A stretch of 64,000 nucleotides of DNA from CAYHPY01 sp964358485 (GTDB lineage Bacteria > Elusimicrobiota > Elusimicrobia > UBA1565 > UBA9628): NCBI GenBank assembly GCA_964358485.1, contig CAYHPY010000003.1, positions 1-64,000 on the forward strand. Direction: 5' to 3'. Both the position numbers and the translations under genes were made by a program. Positions 54,597 through 62,429 of this stretch are shown in pieces. The notes beneath the pieces were generated by a model. The model saw only the letters and a program-made list of their open reading frames with translations. It did not search any database and was not told the origin of the DNA. Numbering within the stretch: the first letter of the stretch is position 1; each line of letters starts with the position of its first letter.

Positions 54597-55061
54597 CTAC
54601 GCCGCTTTGGTGAGGGCGGGGCGCATTTCCTTCAGGAGGGCGACGGCCTTGGCCAGGTCCCCGTACGGAATCCGGACCCCCTTCTTGGACCAACCCGTAT
54701 AGGTCGGCTCCTCCACCCATTCCCGCAGGTCGATTCCGGTGGTGTCCTTAAAGATCGTGATCCGGATGACCAAGGTGATGCCGGCCTTCCGGGGAAGGCG
54801 GGCCAGTTCCTTGTCTTCCAGGGATTCCGGCTCTGTGGGAAGCTTGGAGAGCGAATCGATGACCCCATCCAGGGTCTGTAGATTGAGGGTGATCCCGGCC
54901 TTGGTCGGTCCCGAGTAGTTCGGCCGCTTGACGAAGGTTCGGATGGACCCGTATTTGTAGCCCTTGAACTCGTCCACGTAGAACTTGAGCTCGCTTTCCT
55001 CGGTCAACGGCAGCGCCCCCAAATCCTTCAGCGGCTTGAATTCCCGGGGTTCCTCGGTCAT
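54597..55061 (-). CDS. Tandem PC4-type single-stranded nucleic acid binding protein
   Basis: The 154-residue protein contains two PC4/YdbC-like units: YGSIRTFVKRPNYSGPTKAG then ITLNLQTLDGVIDSL, and GIDLREWVEEPTYTGWSKKG then VRIPYGDLAKAVALL. PC4 folds bind single-stranded DNA or RNA and usually dimerise; two units in one chain would mimic a dimer. A TACACT box (55070-55075) lies 8 nt before the ATG. Confidence 0.8.
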   Translation of the reverse strand: MTEEPREFKPLKDLGALPLTEESELKFYVDEFKGYKYGSIRTFVKRPNYSGPTKAGITLNLQTLDGVIDSLSKLPTEPESLEDKELARLPRKAGITLVIRITIFKDTTGIDLREWVEEPTYTGWSKKGVRIPYGDLAKAVALLKEMRPALTKAA

Positions 55062-55086
55062 AGGCGCCTAGTGTACCAAAATATCT

Positions 55087-55992
55087 TCATGGTGCCGGTG
55101 GTTGACTTGCTTGCTTTTCTTGACTTCTTGCGCGGGCGCGCGATACGGCAGATAGCGAAATGCGTAAGTAGGAGGCGATTTCGGTCAATGAGTAACCCTC
55201 CAGTAGTGCTCTTCGCCCAAATTCCCTGCGAGCCTCGCAAATTTCGCGAGTTTTTGAATGGCTGAAAATTTCGTCGGGATCGCTTCCTGCGGGAAATGAA
55301 GAGTTTTTGCGCAATTCATCGAGGCTTATTCTTCGTGGCCGGTATTCATTGCGCAGAGCCGCTGGAGAGTTGAGTGGTCCGTAGTTGTGGTCAGCGGCAA
55401 CGGGCCGTCTTGGGGGGGCTTCAATCCGAACGGGGATGGGTGGGGTCGAGGGGGTGCTTTCCATGAAATCAGCGTAAAGCGCGCGGGCGCGGACTGAGTT
55501 TTCGTCCATCATCGAAAGGAGTAGGGAGCGATCGATAAAGGAGGTTTCCGATGTTCCGGCATAATCGGAATGACTAGAAAAAGGCCAATGGGCGGGATTT
55601 TCGACCAATTCGGCCCTTACAGGATTGAGGTGGATATATCGGACAAGTTGTTTAAAGTACGAATCCTTGGCGCAGAGGGGGGCTTTGAATCGATCTTGGA
55701 AGACGTGGCCGACCCTTTCGAATTTCAAATTGAAATATTTTGCGTAACGGCTTAGCAGGATCCCCATGAGAGTGGAAATGTTGGTCTGAGAGGGCTCGAC
55801 CAAGAGGTGAACGTGGTTGGGCATTAAGCAGTACGCATGGAGGAGAAAGGGGCGGCGAATCTTGAGTTCCTTAATGATTTTAAGGAATTTCTCGTAGTCC
55901 GGAGATTCGAAGAAAATCCTTTGGCGGGAATTTCCCCGCGCGAAAGCATGGTATATGGCGCCTTGGTGATGAATTCGAGGTTGTCGTCCCAT
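55087..55992 (-). CDS. REP-associated tyrosine transposase (Y1, IS200-like)
   Basis: The 301-residue protein has GAIYHAFARGNSRQRIF, the HUH motif in YCLMPNHVHLLVEPS, and the tyrosine region LVRYIHLNPVRAELVENPAH then WPFSSH. A C-terminal helix-turn-helix is visible at LTEIASYLRISLSAVSRA. RAYTs cut and rejoin single-stranded REP sequences. The last codons read through the left terminal repeat. It looks intact. Confidence 0.92.
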   Translation of the reverse strand: MGRQPRIHHQGAIYHAFARGNSRQRIFFESPDYEKFLKIIKELKIRRPFLLHAYCLMPNHVHLLVEPSQTNISTLMGILLSRYAKYFNLKFERVGHVFQDRFKAPLCAKDSYFKQLVRYIHLNPVRAELVENPAHWPFSSHSDYAGTSETSFIDRSLLLSMMDENSVRARALYADFMESTPSTPPIPVRIEAPPRRPVAADHNYGPLNSPAALRNEYRPRRISLDELRKNSSFPAGSDPDEIFSHSKTREICEARREFGRRALLEGYSLTEIASYLRISLSAVSRARARSQEKQASQPPAP

Positions 55993-56091
55993 ACTATATA
56001 TACGAGTGAGGGGGGTAAAAGGTTCCCGAAAGAGAGAACTCTCGTCGAGAGCGGTAAGTCAAGCAAGTCAAGTAAGTCAACCACCGGCACC
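55091..56091. mobile_element. RAYT element with 34-bp terminal inverted repeats
   Basis: The left end 55091-55124 and right end 56058-56091 are inverted repeats with 30 of 34 matching positions; the outer 18 bp (starting GGTGCCGGTGGTTGACTT) are exact. They enclose a single Y1-transposase gene. Direct AAGTCAAG-type repeats occur in the right end. The element sits between the -35 regions of the PC4 gene and the CNNM gene, so it may have moved their promoters apart. Confidence 0.82.
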
Positions 56092-56105
56092 AACCGGGGA
56101 ATAGG

Positions 56106-56111
56106 TATAAT
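56106..56111 (+). promoter_or_regulatory. -10 box 6 nt before the CNNM-EIIA gene
   Basis: Consensus TATAAT followed by CGGCCC and ATG 56118. The -35 position falls in the right terminal repeat of the RAYT element. Confidence 0.5.
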
Positions 56112-56117
56112 CGGCCC

Positions 56118-57632
56118 ATGGTCGGGGTATTGCTCGCGACGTCCATCGTCCTTTTGGGGGTTAACGCCGTATTCGTGCTGGTGGAGTTCGCCTTGGTGCG
56201 GGTGCGGGCTTCGCGCATCGAGATGCTGGCGCGGCGCGGCAACGCCCGTGCGGTCCAGGTTCAGGAGATTTTGGGGCGCCTGGATTTCTACCTGGCGGTC
56301 CTCCAGATGGGCATCACCATCGTGTCCCTGGCGTTGGGGTGGATCGGCGAGCCGGCCCTCGCCCAATTGGTGGCCGGAGGCTTTCGCTTTCTGGGCGTTC
56401 AAGCCTCTCCGGAAGTCCTCCATGGGCTTTCTTTTGCCTTGGCGCTGGCGCTTTTGTCTTTCGCGCACATTGTTTTTGGGGAATTAGTCCCTCGGTCCAT
56501 CGGAATCCAGTTGGCGGAGTTCGTTTCCCTTTGGGGCGCGCTTCCTCTCAAGATGCTGGCCCTCAGCCTCAGGCTGCCGGTGGCTTTCATGTCCTGGGTC
56601 TCGGTCGGGATTTTGAGGATCATGGGATTTAAGCCCGCGGCGGAATCGGAATCCATCGTTTCCGAGGAGGAAATGCGCATCCTTCTTTCCGAAACGCAGG
56701 AACAAGGCTCCCTGCCGCTGGAGCGGCTTCTGCTTCTGGAAAATCTCTTTGATCTGGGCTCGACCAAGGTGGGCGACGTCATGGTCCCGTTGGACAAGGC
56801 CGCGTTCCTGAGCCTGGGAAAACCTTGGGCGGAGAACATGGAAATCGCACGGGCCCGGCGTTTCTCCCGGTACCCGTTGTGCGCCGACGGCCTTGAGTCC
56901 ATCGTTGGTTTCGTGCACGTCAAAGACCTTCTCCTGGCCGCCCCCTCCGACGGCGCCGCCGATCTCAAGACCCTGCGCCGGGACCTGCCCGAGGTTTTGG
57001 ACACCGATCCCTTGGAAAAACACCTGAAGGTGTTTCCGGACCGAGGCACCCACATGGCGCTGGTCCGCAACGCCGGGGGCCAGGCCGTGGGAATCGTCAC
57101 CCTGGAGGACATCGTCGAGGAGATCATCGGCGAGGTCCACGACGAGTTCGACCTTCCCCAGGCTTGGTCGCTGTCGGGAATCGTCGTTCCCGGGGCGGTC
57201 ACGGTCCAAATGCTGGCCTCCGACCGGCAGACGGCGATCTTTCAGTTGCTGGCGCGGCTGAAGGCGGCTTGCCCGGAAATCGATGAGGCCGAGACCTTCA
57301 AGGCGGTTTGGGACCGGGAGCTTAAATTTTCCAGCGCCGTCGGGCGCGGCATCGCCGTTCCCCACGCCCGCCTGCCGGGCCTGTCCAAGCCCCTGATCGC
57401 GGTCGGGCGTTTCGCCAAGCCCGTTCCGTTTCCCGCGCCGGACAACATCCCCGTCCGGCTGGTCTTTTTGATCCTGACCCCGGCCGCGGTTCCGATTCTC
57501 CAGCTCAAGATTCTTTCCCGGATCGCCTCCTTGGCCACCAACGATAACTTGCGCCGGAAGCTCATGCGGTCCAAGACCGCAGAATCCCTGCTCAACACCC
57601 TGCAAACCGCGGACACCATGATGTCCGTCTGA
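56118..57632 (+). CDS. CNNM-CBS transporter-like protein fused to a PTS EIIA domain
   Basis: Residues 1-170 are a CNNM/CorC-type membrane domain (EFALVRVRASRIEMLARRGN, GWIGEPAL, GELVPRSIGIQ). A CBS pair follows (VGDVMVPLDKAAFLSLG, GIVTLEDIVEEIIGEVHDEF), as in Mg/Co efflux proteins. The C-terminal 150 residues are PTS_EIIA type 2 (PtsN-like), with the phospho-histidine motif GRGIAVPHARLPGLSKP. The usual CorC_HlyC tail domain is replaced. This suggests phosphorylation-controlled ion transport; inference. Confidence 0.85.
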   Translation: MVGVLLATSIVLLGVNAVFVLVEFALVRVRASRIEMLARRGNARAVQVQEILGRLDFYLAVLQMGITIVSLALGWIGEPALAQLVAGGFRFLGVQASPEVLHGLSFALALALLSFAHIVFGELVPRSIGIQLAEFVSLWGALPLKMLALSLRLPVAFMSWVSVGILRIMGFKPAAESESIVSEEEMRILLSETQEQGSLPLERLLLLENLFDLGSTKVGDVMVPLDKAAFLSLGKPWAENMEIARARRFSRYPLCADGLESIVGFVHVKDLLLAAPSDGAADLKTLRRDLPEVLDTDPLEKHLKVFPDRGTHMALVRNAGGQAVGIVTLEDIVEEIIGEVHDEFDLPQAWSLSGIVVPGAVTVQMLASDRQTAIFQLLARLKAACPEIDEAETFKAVWDRELKFSSAVGRGIAVPHARLPGLSKPLIAVGRFAKPVPFPAPDNIPVRLVFLILTPAAVPILQLKILSRIASLATNDNLRRKLMRSKTAESLLNTLQTADTMMSV

Positions 57633-57654
57633 CTTTGGTAAAATGGAGCCCTCC

Positions 57655-58689
57655 ATGAAACCCGTCGACCCCGCCAAGGACCGTTTTTTAAGAGCCTGCC
57701 GCCGCCTCCCGGTGGACCGGGTCCCCGTCTGGTTCATGCGCCAGGCCGGGCGCTACATGGCCGCCTATCGAAAGCTCCGCGAGCGGCACTCCATCCTGGA
57801 GTTGGCCCGGTCGCCCGAGCTGGCCTGCACGGTGACCCTTCAGCCGGTCCGGGCCATGGGCTTTGACGCCGCGATCCTGTTCTCCGACATCCTGATGCCG
57901 GCCAAGCCCCTGGGGATCAATCTGGAGTTTTCTCCCGGCCCCAAGATTTCCAACCCCATCCGCTCGGCCGCTGACGTCCGCCGCCTGCGGGATTTCGAGC
58001 CGGCCGAGGATTTGGCGTTCGTCGGTGAAGCGGCCCGCTTGGTCGTCCGCGATTTGGCGGGGCGCGTGCCCTTGATCGGATTCGCCGGAGCCCCCTTCAC
58101 CTTGGCCAGCTATTTGATCGAAGGCGGCGGCAGCAAGGATTACCTGCAAACCAAGTTGTTCATGAACGCCCAGCCCGCGGCCTGGGACGCGCTCATGCGC
58201 AAGCTCTGCCGGGTGACGACGGGCTATCTCAAGATGCAGGCCGACGCCGGAGCCTCCGCCCTCCAGCTTTTCGATTCCTGGGCAGGTGTGCTCACGCCCG
58301 ATCAATATCGGAAACAGGTCCTGCCTCATTCCCGCCGCCTGATCGCCTCCCTCAAGCCCCTGGGCGTGCCTGTGATCCATTTCGGCACTGGAACGGGGAC
58401 TTTTTTGGAGGATTTCGCCTCCGCCGGCGGCGACGTGGTCGGCGTGGATTGGCGGGTGGAACTGGACTCGGCGTTCAAGACCGTCGGTCCGCGCGCCGTC
58501 CAGGGCAACCTGGAGCCGGGCTTCCTGTTCGGGCCCCTGCCGGTTCTTAAAAAAGAAATCCGCCGCATCCTAAGCATCGCCGGCAAGCGCCGGGGCTTTA
58601 TCTTCAACCTCGGCCACGGGGTTCTGCCGAAGACTCCCGAGGCTTATGTCCGCCGGGCCGTGGAGTGGATTCACGCCTTTCGCCCATGA
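57655..58689 (+). CDS. hemE: Uroporphyrinogen decarboxylase
   Basis: HemE converts uroporphyrinogen III to coproporphyrinogen III. The 344-residue protein has VPVWFMRQAGRYMAAYRKLR, ILFSDILMPAKPLG (Asp), GFAGAPFTLASYLIEGGGSK and NLGHGVLPKTPEA. ATG 57655 fits the family start; a TAAAAT box at 57639-57644 is close by. Confidence 0.96.
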   Translation: MKPVDPAKDRFLRACRRLPVDRVPVWFMRQAGRYMAAYRKLRERHSILELARSPELACTVTLQPVRAMGFDAAILFSDILMPAKPLGINLEFSPGPKISNPIRSAADVRRLRDFEPAEDLAFVGEAARLVVRDLAGRVPLIGFAGAPFTLASYLIEGGGSKDYLQTKLFMNAQPAAWDALMRKLCRVTTGYLKMQADAGASALQLFDSWAGVLTPDQYRKQVLPHSRRLIASLKPLGVPVIHFGTGTGTFLEDFASAGGDVVGVDWRVELDSAFKTVGPRAVQGNLEPGFLFGPLPVLKKEIRRILSIAGKRRGFIFNLGHGVLPKTPEAYVRRAVEWIHAFRP

Positions 58690-60107
58690 GGCAAGCCCGC
58701 ATCGTTGTTCTGGGCGCTGGCGTCACGGGCCTGACCTGCGCCCACGAGATCCAGAAGAAGGCCAAGGCCTCCGGAAACGCCGTGGAGGTCGTGGTCCTGG
58801 AGGCCTCCGGGCGCGTGGGCGGGAAAATCCTGACCGAGATCAGGGACGGAGTGACCTACGAGGCCGGGCCGGATTCCTTCATCTCGCTCAAGCCCCAAGG
58901 CCTGGAGCTGGCGCGGGAGCTGGGCTTGGAATCCTCCTTGATGCCCAGCGACCCGGGTCACACCGATCTTTTCGTTTTCTCGCGGGGGCGGATGCGGCGC
59001 ATGCCGGCGGGCCTCAAGCTGGTGGTGCCCTCGCGCCTGATTCCGTTTTTGATGACCGACGTGCTGAGCTGGCTGGGAAAGCTCCGGGTGGGCCTGGAGC
59101 CCTTCATCCCGGCCGGTTCGACGGAGGTCGACGAGTCCCTGGGCCAATTTCTCCGTCGCCGCCTGGGCCGCGAGGCCTTGGAACGGATCGCCGCGCCGCT
59201 GTTGGCGGGCATCTACGCCGGGGACCCCGAAGCCCTGAGCCTGGACAGCACCTTCCCCCAGCTCCGGGAGATGGAGCGCCAGGGGGGCCTCATCCGCAGC
59301 GCCCGGCGCAAGGTCGCCGGCGGCGCCAAGGCCTCCGGGGGTTTTTCGATGTTCGTGAGCCTCAAGGGCGGGATGTCGCGGATGACCGAGGAACTGCGGC
59401 GGGGCCTGCCGGAAGGTCATGTCGTTTTGGATTCGCCGGTGACCCGCATCGAGCGGCGCGGCGAATATTGGCGGGTGCACGCCAAGGGCGGGACCTTCAC
59501 CGCCGACGCGGTGGTTTCCACCCTCCCCGCCCACGCCGCCGCGGGGGTGTTGGAGGAGCAGGATCTGGAGCTGGCCTGCGTCCTGCGGGAGATTCCTTTC
59601 GCGTCCACGGCCACGGCGTCTTTGTTGTTCGGCCGCAAGGGCTTTCCCCGGTCCCTCAAGGGCTACGGTTTCATCGTGCCCCGGACCGAGGGCAAGTCCA
59701 TCAGCGCGGCCACCTACGTTTCCTCCAAATTTCCGGCCCGGGTGCCCGACGGGAAGGTCCTGGTGCGCTGTTTCATCGGCGGGGCCGGCCGCGAGGCGCC
59801 CGCGCTTCAGGCCGAGCCCTTAATCGCGGCGCTGGCGCGGACCGAATTGGGCGAAATGCTTTCCCTGGGTGGGACGGAGCCCGAGCATGTCCAGGTGTAT
59901 CGTTGGCCCTCGTCCAATCCCCAGTACACCGTGGGCCACGCCATGCGCCTCAAGCGCATCGAGTCCTGCGTCAAAGGGCACCGGGGCTTGATCCTGGCGG
60001 GTTGTTCCTACCGGGGGGTGGGGATTCCGGATTGCATTCAATCGGGGCGGGCCGCCGCCGCCAAGGCCCTGGCGGCCCTTGAGTCCAAACAGGCGGGCGT
60101 CGTCTAA
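58686..60107 (+). CDS. hemY: Protoporphyrinogen/coproporphyrinogen oxidase, HemY type
   Basis: This FAD enzyme oxidises the porphyrinogen ring late in heme synthesis. ATG 58686 overlaps the hemE stop and gives 473 residues. The FAD motif is RIVVLGAGVTGLTCAHEIQK, then EASGRVGGKILTE, APLLAGIYAGDP and the C-terminal LILAGCSYRGVGIPDCIQSG. Whether it uses copro- or protoporphyrinogen cannot be decided here; hemH is not in the window. Confidence 0.93.
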   Translation: MRQARIVVLGAGVTGLTCAHEIQKKAKASGNAVEVVVLEASGRVGGKILTEIRDGVTYEAGPDSFISLKPQGLELARELGLESSLMPSDPGHTDLFVFSRGRMRRMPAGLKLVVPSRLIPFLMTDVLSWLGKLRVGLEPFIPAGSTEVDESLGQFLRRRLGREALERIAAPLLAGIYAGDPEALSLDSTFPQLREMERQGGLIRSARRKVAGGAKASGGFSMFVSLKGGMSRMTEELRRGLPEGHVVLDSPVTRIERRGEYWRVHAKGGTFTADAVVSTLPAHAAAGVLEEQDLELACVLREIPFASTATASLLFGRKGFPRSLKGYGFIVPRTEGKSISAATYVSSKFPARVPDGKVLVRCFIGGAGREAPALQAEPLIAALARTELGEMLSLGGTEPEHVQVYRWPSSNPQYTVGHAMRLKRIESCVKGHRGLILAGCSYRGVGIPDCIQSGRAAAAKALAALESKQAGVV

Positions 60108-60119
60108 AAGGAGAAATCG

Positions 60120-60749
60120 ATGATTTTTATGCAGGAGGATTTCATTCGTTTGGGAGTGTCCCTGGCCCTGGGGACGGCCATCGGCCTGGAGCGCGAGGTC
60201 AGCGACAAGGCCGCGGGCTTGCGCACCAACGTCTTCATCGCCTTGGGCTCGACCCTGTTTACCTTGGTTTCGCTCCGCTTTCCCCATGATCCGGCCCGCA
60301 TCGCCGCGCAGATCGTCAGCGGCATCGGCTTCATTGGCGCGGGCTCGATCCTGCGGGAAGGCGAGCGCGTCACGGGCCTGACCACAGCCGCCACCATCTG
60401 GACCGTGGCGGCCATCGGCATGGCGGTCGGCTACGGCCATTTCACCATGGCGTGCCTGGCCACCGCCGGCGCCCTTTTCATCCAGTTGGCCTTCACCAAC
60501 GTCGACATCTGGATCGACGACATCCGCGAGCGCCACAACTTCCGGATCGTGACCCGGCTGGACAACTCCGCCATGGAGGAGGTCTCCCGCATTTTCCGCG
60601 AGGGCAAGGTCCGCATCATGAAAAAGAAGCTCATGAAGCGCCAGGACACTTTCGTCAGCGAGTGGCGCACCTCCGGCTCCCGGGACAGCCAACAACGGGT
60701 CCTCAAGCGCCTTCTTGAGAACCCCGCCGTCCTCGAGGTCACCTACTAG
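60120..60749 (+). CDS. MgtC/SapB family membrane protein
   Basis: The 209-residue protein has the MgtC membrane domain: RLGVSLALGTAIGLEREVSD, AGLRTNVFIALGSTLFTL and SGIGFIGAGSILREGERVTG with LTTAATIW. A C-terminal cytosolic domain of about 80 residues follows. MgtC proteins link Mg2+, phosphate and ATP homeostasis to virulence or stress. An AGGAGAAATCG site precedes the ATG. Confidence 0.92.
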   Translation: MIFMQEDFIRLGVSLALGTAIGLEREVSDKAAGLRTNVFIALGSTLFTLVSLRFPHDPARIAAQIVSGIGFIGAGSILREGERVTGLTTAATIWTVAAIGMAVGYGHFTMACLATAGALFIQLAFTNVDIWIDDIRERHNFRIVTRLDNSAMEEVSRIFREGKVRIMKKKLMKRQDTFVSEWRTSGSRDSQQRVLKRLLENPAVLEVTY

Positions 60750-61801
60750 TGGACCTCGGCCGCCTTTCCGCGGCCCTCAAGGAACTCGGGGCTCCGGCCT
60801 ATCGCCTGGACCAAATCCGCCAAGGGGTGTTCCGCGAAGGCGCCTCCTCCTATGAGGACCTGGGCGTTCTGCCCGCTCCCCTGCGCATGCAGTTGGGGCT
60901 CAAGGTTCCGCTCATGAGCCATCGGCTCAAGGAACTGGCGGTTTCCGCGGACGGTACCCGCAAGGCCGCGCTGGAGCTATCCGACGGCAAGCTCATCGAG
61001 ACCGTGCTCATGCGCCCGACCAGCCGCCGCTGGACCACATGCATCTCCAGCCAGGTCGGCTGCGCCATCGCCTGCACCTTTTGCGCCACCGGGCTCATGG
61101 GACTTTCGCGCAACCTCACGCCGGAGGAGATCACCGATCAGGTTCTTTTCTGGAGACAGCACATGAAGCGCGAGCGGCTCGAGGGCCCGTTGTCCAACGT
61201 GGTCTACATGGGCATGGGGGAGCCCTTCGCCAATTACCAGAACGTGGCCCAAAGCCTGACGACCCTCATGGACCCGCGGCAATTCGGCCTGGGGGCCCGG
61301 CACATCTCGGTGTCCACCTCCGGTCTGGTCCCGCAGATCGAACGCTTCGCCGACGAATTTCCCCAGGTCAACCTGGCCCTTTCCCTGCACGCGCCCTCCG
61401 ACGCCCTCCGGACGCGGCTGGTCCCCTTGAACAAGGCCTATCCCCTGGCGGAACTGGCCTCGGCCATGAGAAAGTACCTGTCCCGGAGCCGCCGGAAGGT
61501 TTTCGTGGAGTACGTCCTCCTGAAGGGGGAAAACGATTCCACCTCCCACGCCTGGGCATTGGCGGAATACCTGCGGGGCGTGAGCAATCCTTCTCTTCTG
61601 CACGTCAACCTCATCCTTTTTAATCCCACCGACACCCCGCATGAGGCCTCCACCGAGGACGCCGCCCGGAAATTCCAGGAGGTCCTCAAGGCCAAGGGGT
61701 TCCCTTCGACCGTCCGTAAAAACCTCGGACGGGACATCCAGGGGGCCTGCGGGCAGTTGGTCCGCAACCCCAAGCTTGCGAAGCCTCGTCGGCAATTGTA
61801 A
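60749..61801 (+). CDS. rlmN: Dual-specificity RNA methyltransferase RlmN
   Basis: RlmN is a radical-SAM enzyme methylating C2 of A2503 in 23S rRNA and A37 in some tRNAs. GTG 60749 shares a base with the mgtC-like stop (TAGTG). The 350-residue protein has the CxxxCxxC cluster in VGCAIACTFCATGLMGLSRN, YMGMGEPFANYQNV and the C-terminal catalytic cysteine region GACGQLV. Confidence 0.95.
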   Translation: MDLGRLSAALKELGAPAYRLDQIRQGVFREGASSYEDLGVLPAPLRMQLGLKVPLMSHRLKELAVSADGTRKAALELSDGKLIETVLMRPTSRRWTTCISSQVGCAIACTFCATGLMGLSRNLTPEEITDQVLFWRQHMKRERLEGPLSNVVYMGMGEPFANYQNVAQSLTTLMDPRQFGLGARHISVSTSGLVPQIERFADEFPQVNLALSLHAPSDALRTRLVPLNKAYPLAELASAMRKYLSRSRRKVFVEYVLLKGENDSTSHAWALAEYLRGVSNPSLLHVNLILFNPTDTPHEASTEDAARKFQEVLKAKGFPSTVRKNLGRDIQGACGQLVRNPKLAKPRRQL

Positions 61802-61814
61802 CAATCACTCACCC

Positions 61815-62327
61815 ATGACCCAGGAGCGCGAAGACCAGGATCCCTTGAGCTTGAAGACGCGGCCCAGCCGCGCCCGCTACGACAAGGTCTGGCACGAGCT
61901 TGACCGCAAATGGCGGCGGCGGGAGCCGCGGGCCGACCGCCTTCAGCGGGAGATCGTGGACGCCCTGTGGGACGCTTTTTACGAAAATCCCTATTCCTGG
62001 TGCGGGTTCTACGTCCTCGCCCCGGACCGTTCCCAGTTGAACTTGGGACCCCACCGGGACAAGCCCGCCTGCACCCCGCTGTCCTTGACCGGGGTCTGCG
62101 GAACCGCCTTGTCCACCGGCAAGACCCAGATCATCGCCGACGTCAAATCCCAGGTCAACCACATCGAATGCGATCCCGCCAATCTCTCCGAGATCGCCGT
62201 GCCCGTTTTCAACAAGGATGGAAAAGTCTGGGCGGTCCTGGACGTCGACAGCCGGCTCCCCGCCGCCTTCGACGAGATGGACCAGCGGTGGCTGGAACGG
62301 ATCGTCAAGGTTTTTCAGCTCGCCTAA
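61815..62327 (+). CDS. msrC: GAF-domain free methionine-(R)-sulfoxide reductase-like protein
   Basis: The 170-residue GAF protein matches fRMsr: WCGFYVLAPDRSQLNLGPH, then cysteines in DKPACTPLSL, GVCGTALSTGKTQIIADV and NHIECDPANLSEIAVPVF. The three cysteines correspond to the catalytic and resolving ones. It would reduce free oxidised methionine. ATG 61815 is 13 nt after rlmN. Confidence 0.86.
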   Translation: MTQEREDQDPLSLKTRPSRARYDKVWHELDRKWRRREPRADRLQREIVDALWDAFYENPYSWCGFYVLAPDRSQLNLGPHRDKPACTPLSLTGVCGTALSTGKTQIIADVKSQVNHIECDPANLSEIAVPVFNKDGKVWAVLDVDSRLPAAFDEMDQRWLERIVKVFQLA

Positions 62328-62342
62328 TCGTCGGGAAACGGT

Positions 62343-62376
62343 GCGCCCCCCGGTCCCTTGCGGAACCGGAGGGCGC
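62343..62376 (+). terminator. GC-rich hairpin after msrC
   Basis: Positions 62343-62357 and 62362-62376 pair over 15 positions with two mismatches around a TTGC loop. Few Ts follow, so termination may be Rho-dependent. The following 50 nt are a GTCGTTGTC-like low-complexity stretch without a gene. Confidence 0.55.
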
Positions 62377-62429
62377 TTGGTCGCGGTGTCGTTGTCGTTG
62401 CCGTTGTCGCGCGAGAGCCGCCTAAGCAG

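Noticed and set aside
62385..62425. Short GTCGTTGTC repeats
   Set aside because: Low-complexity stretch without regular period or known function.
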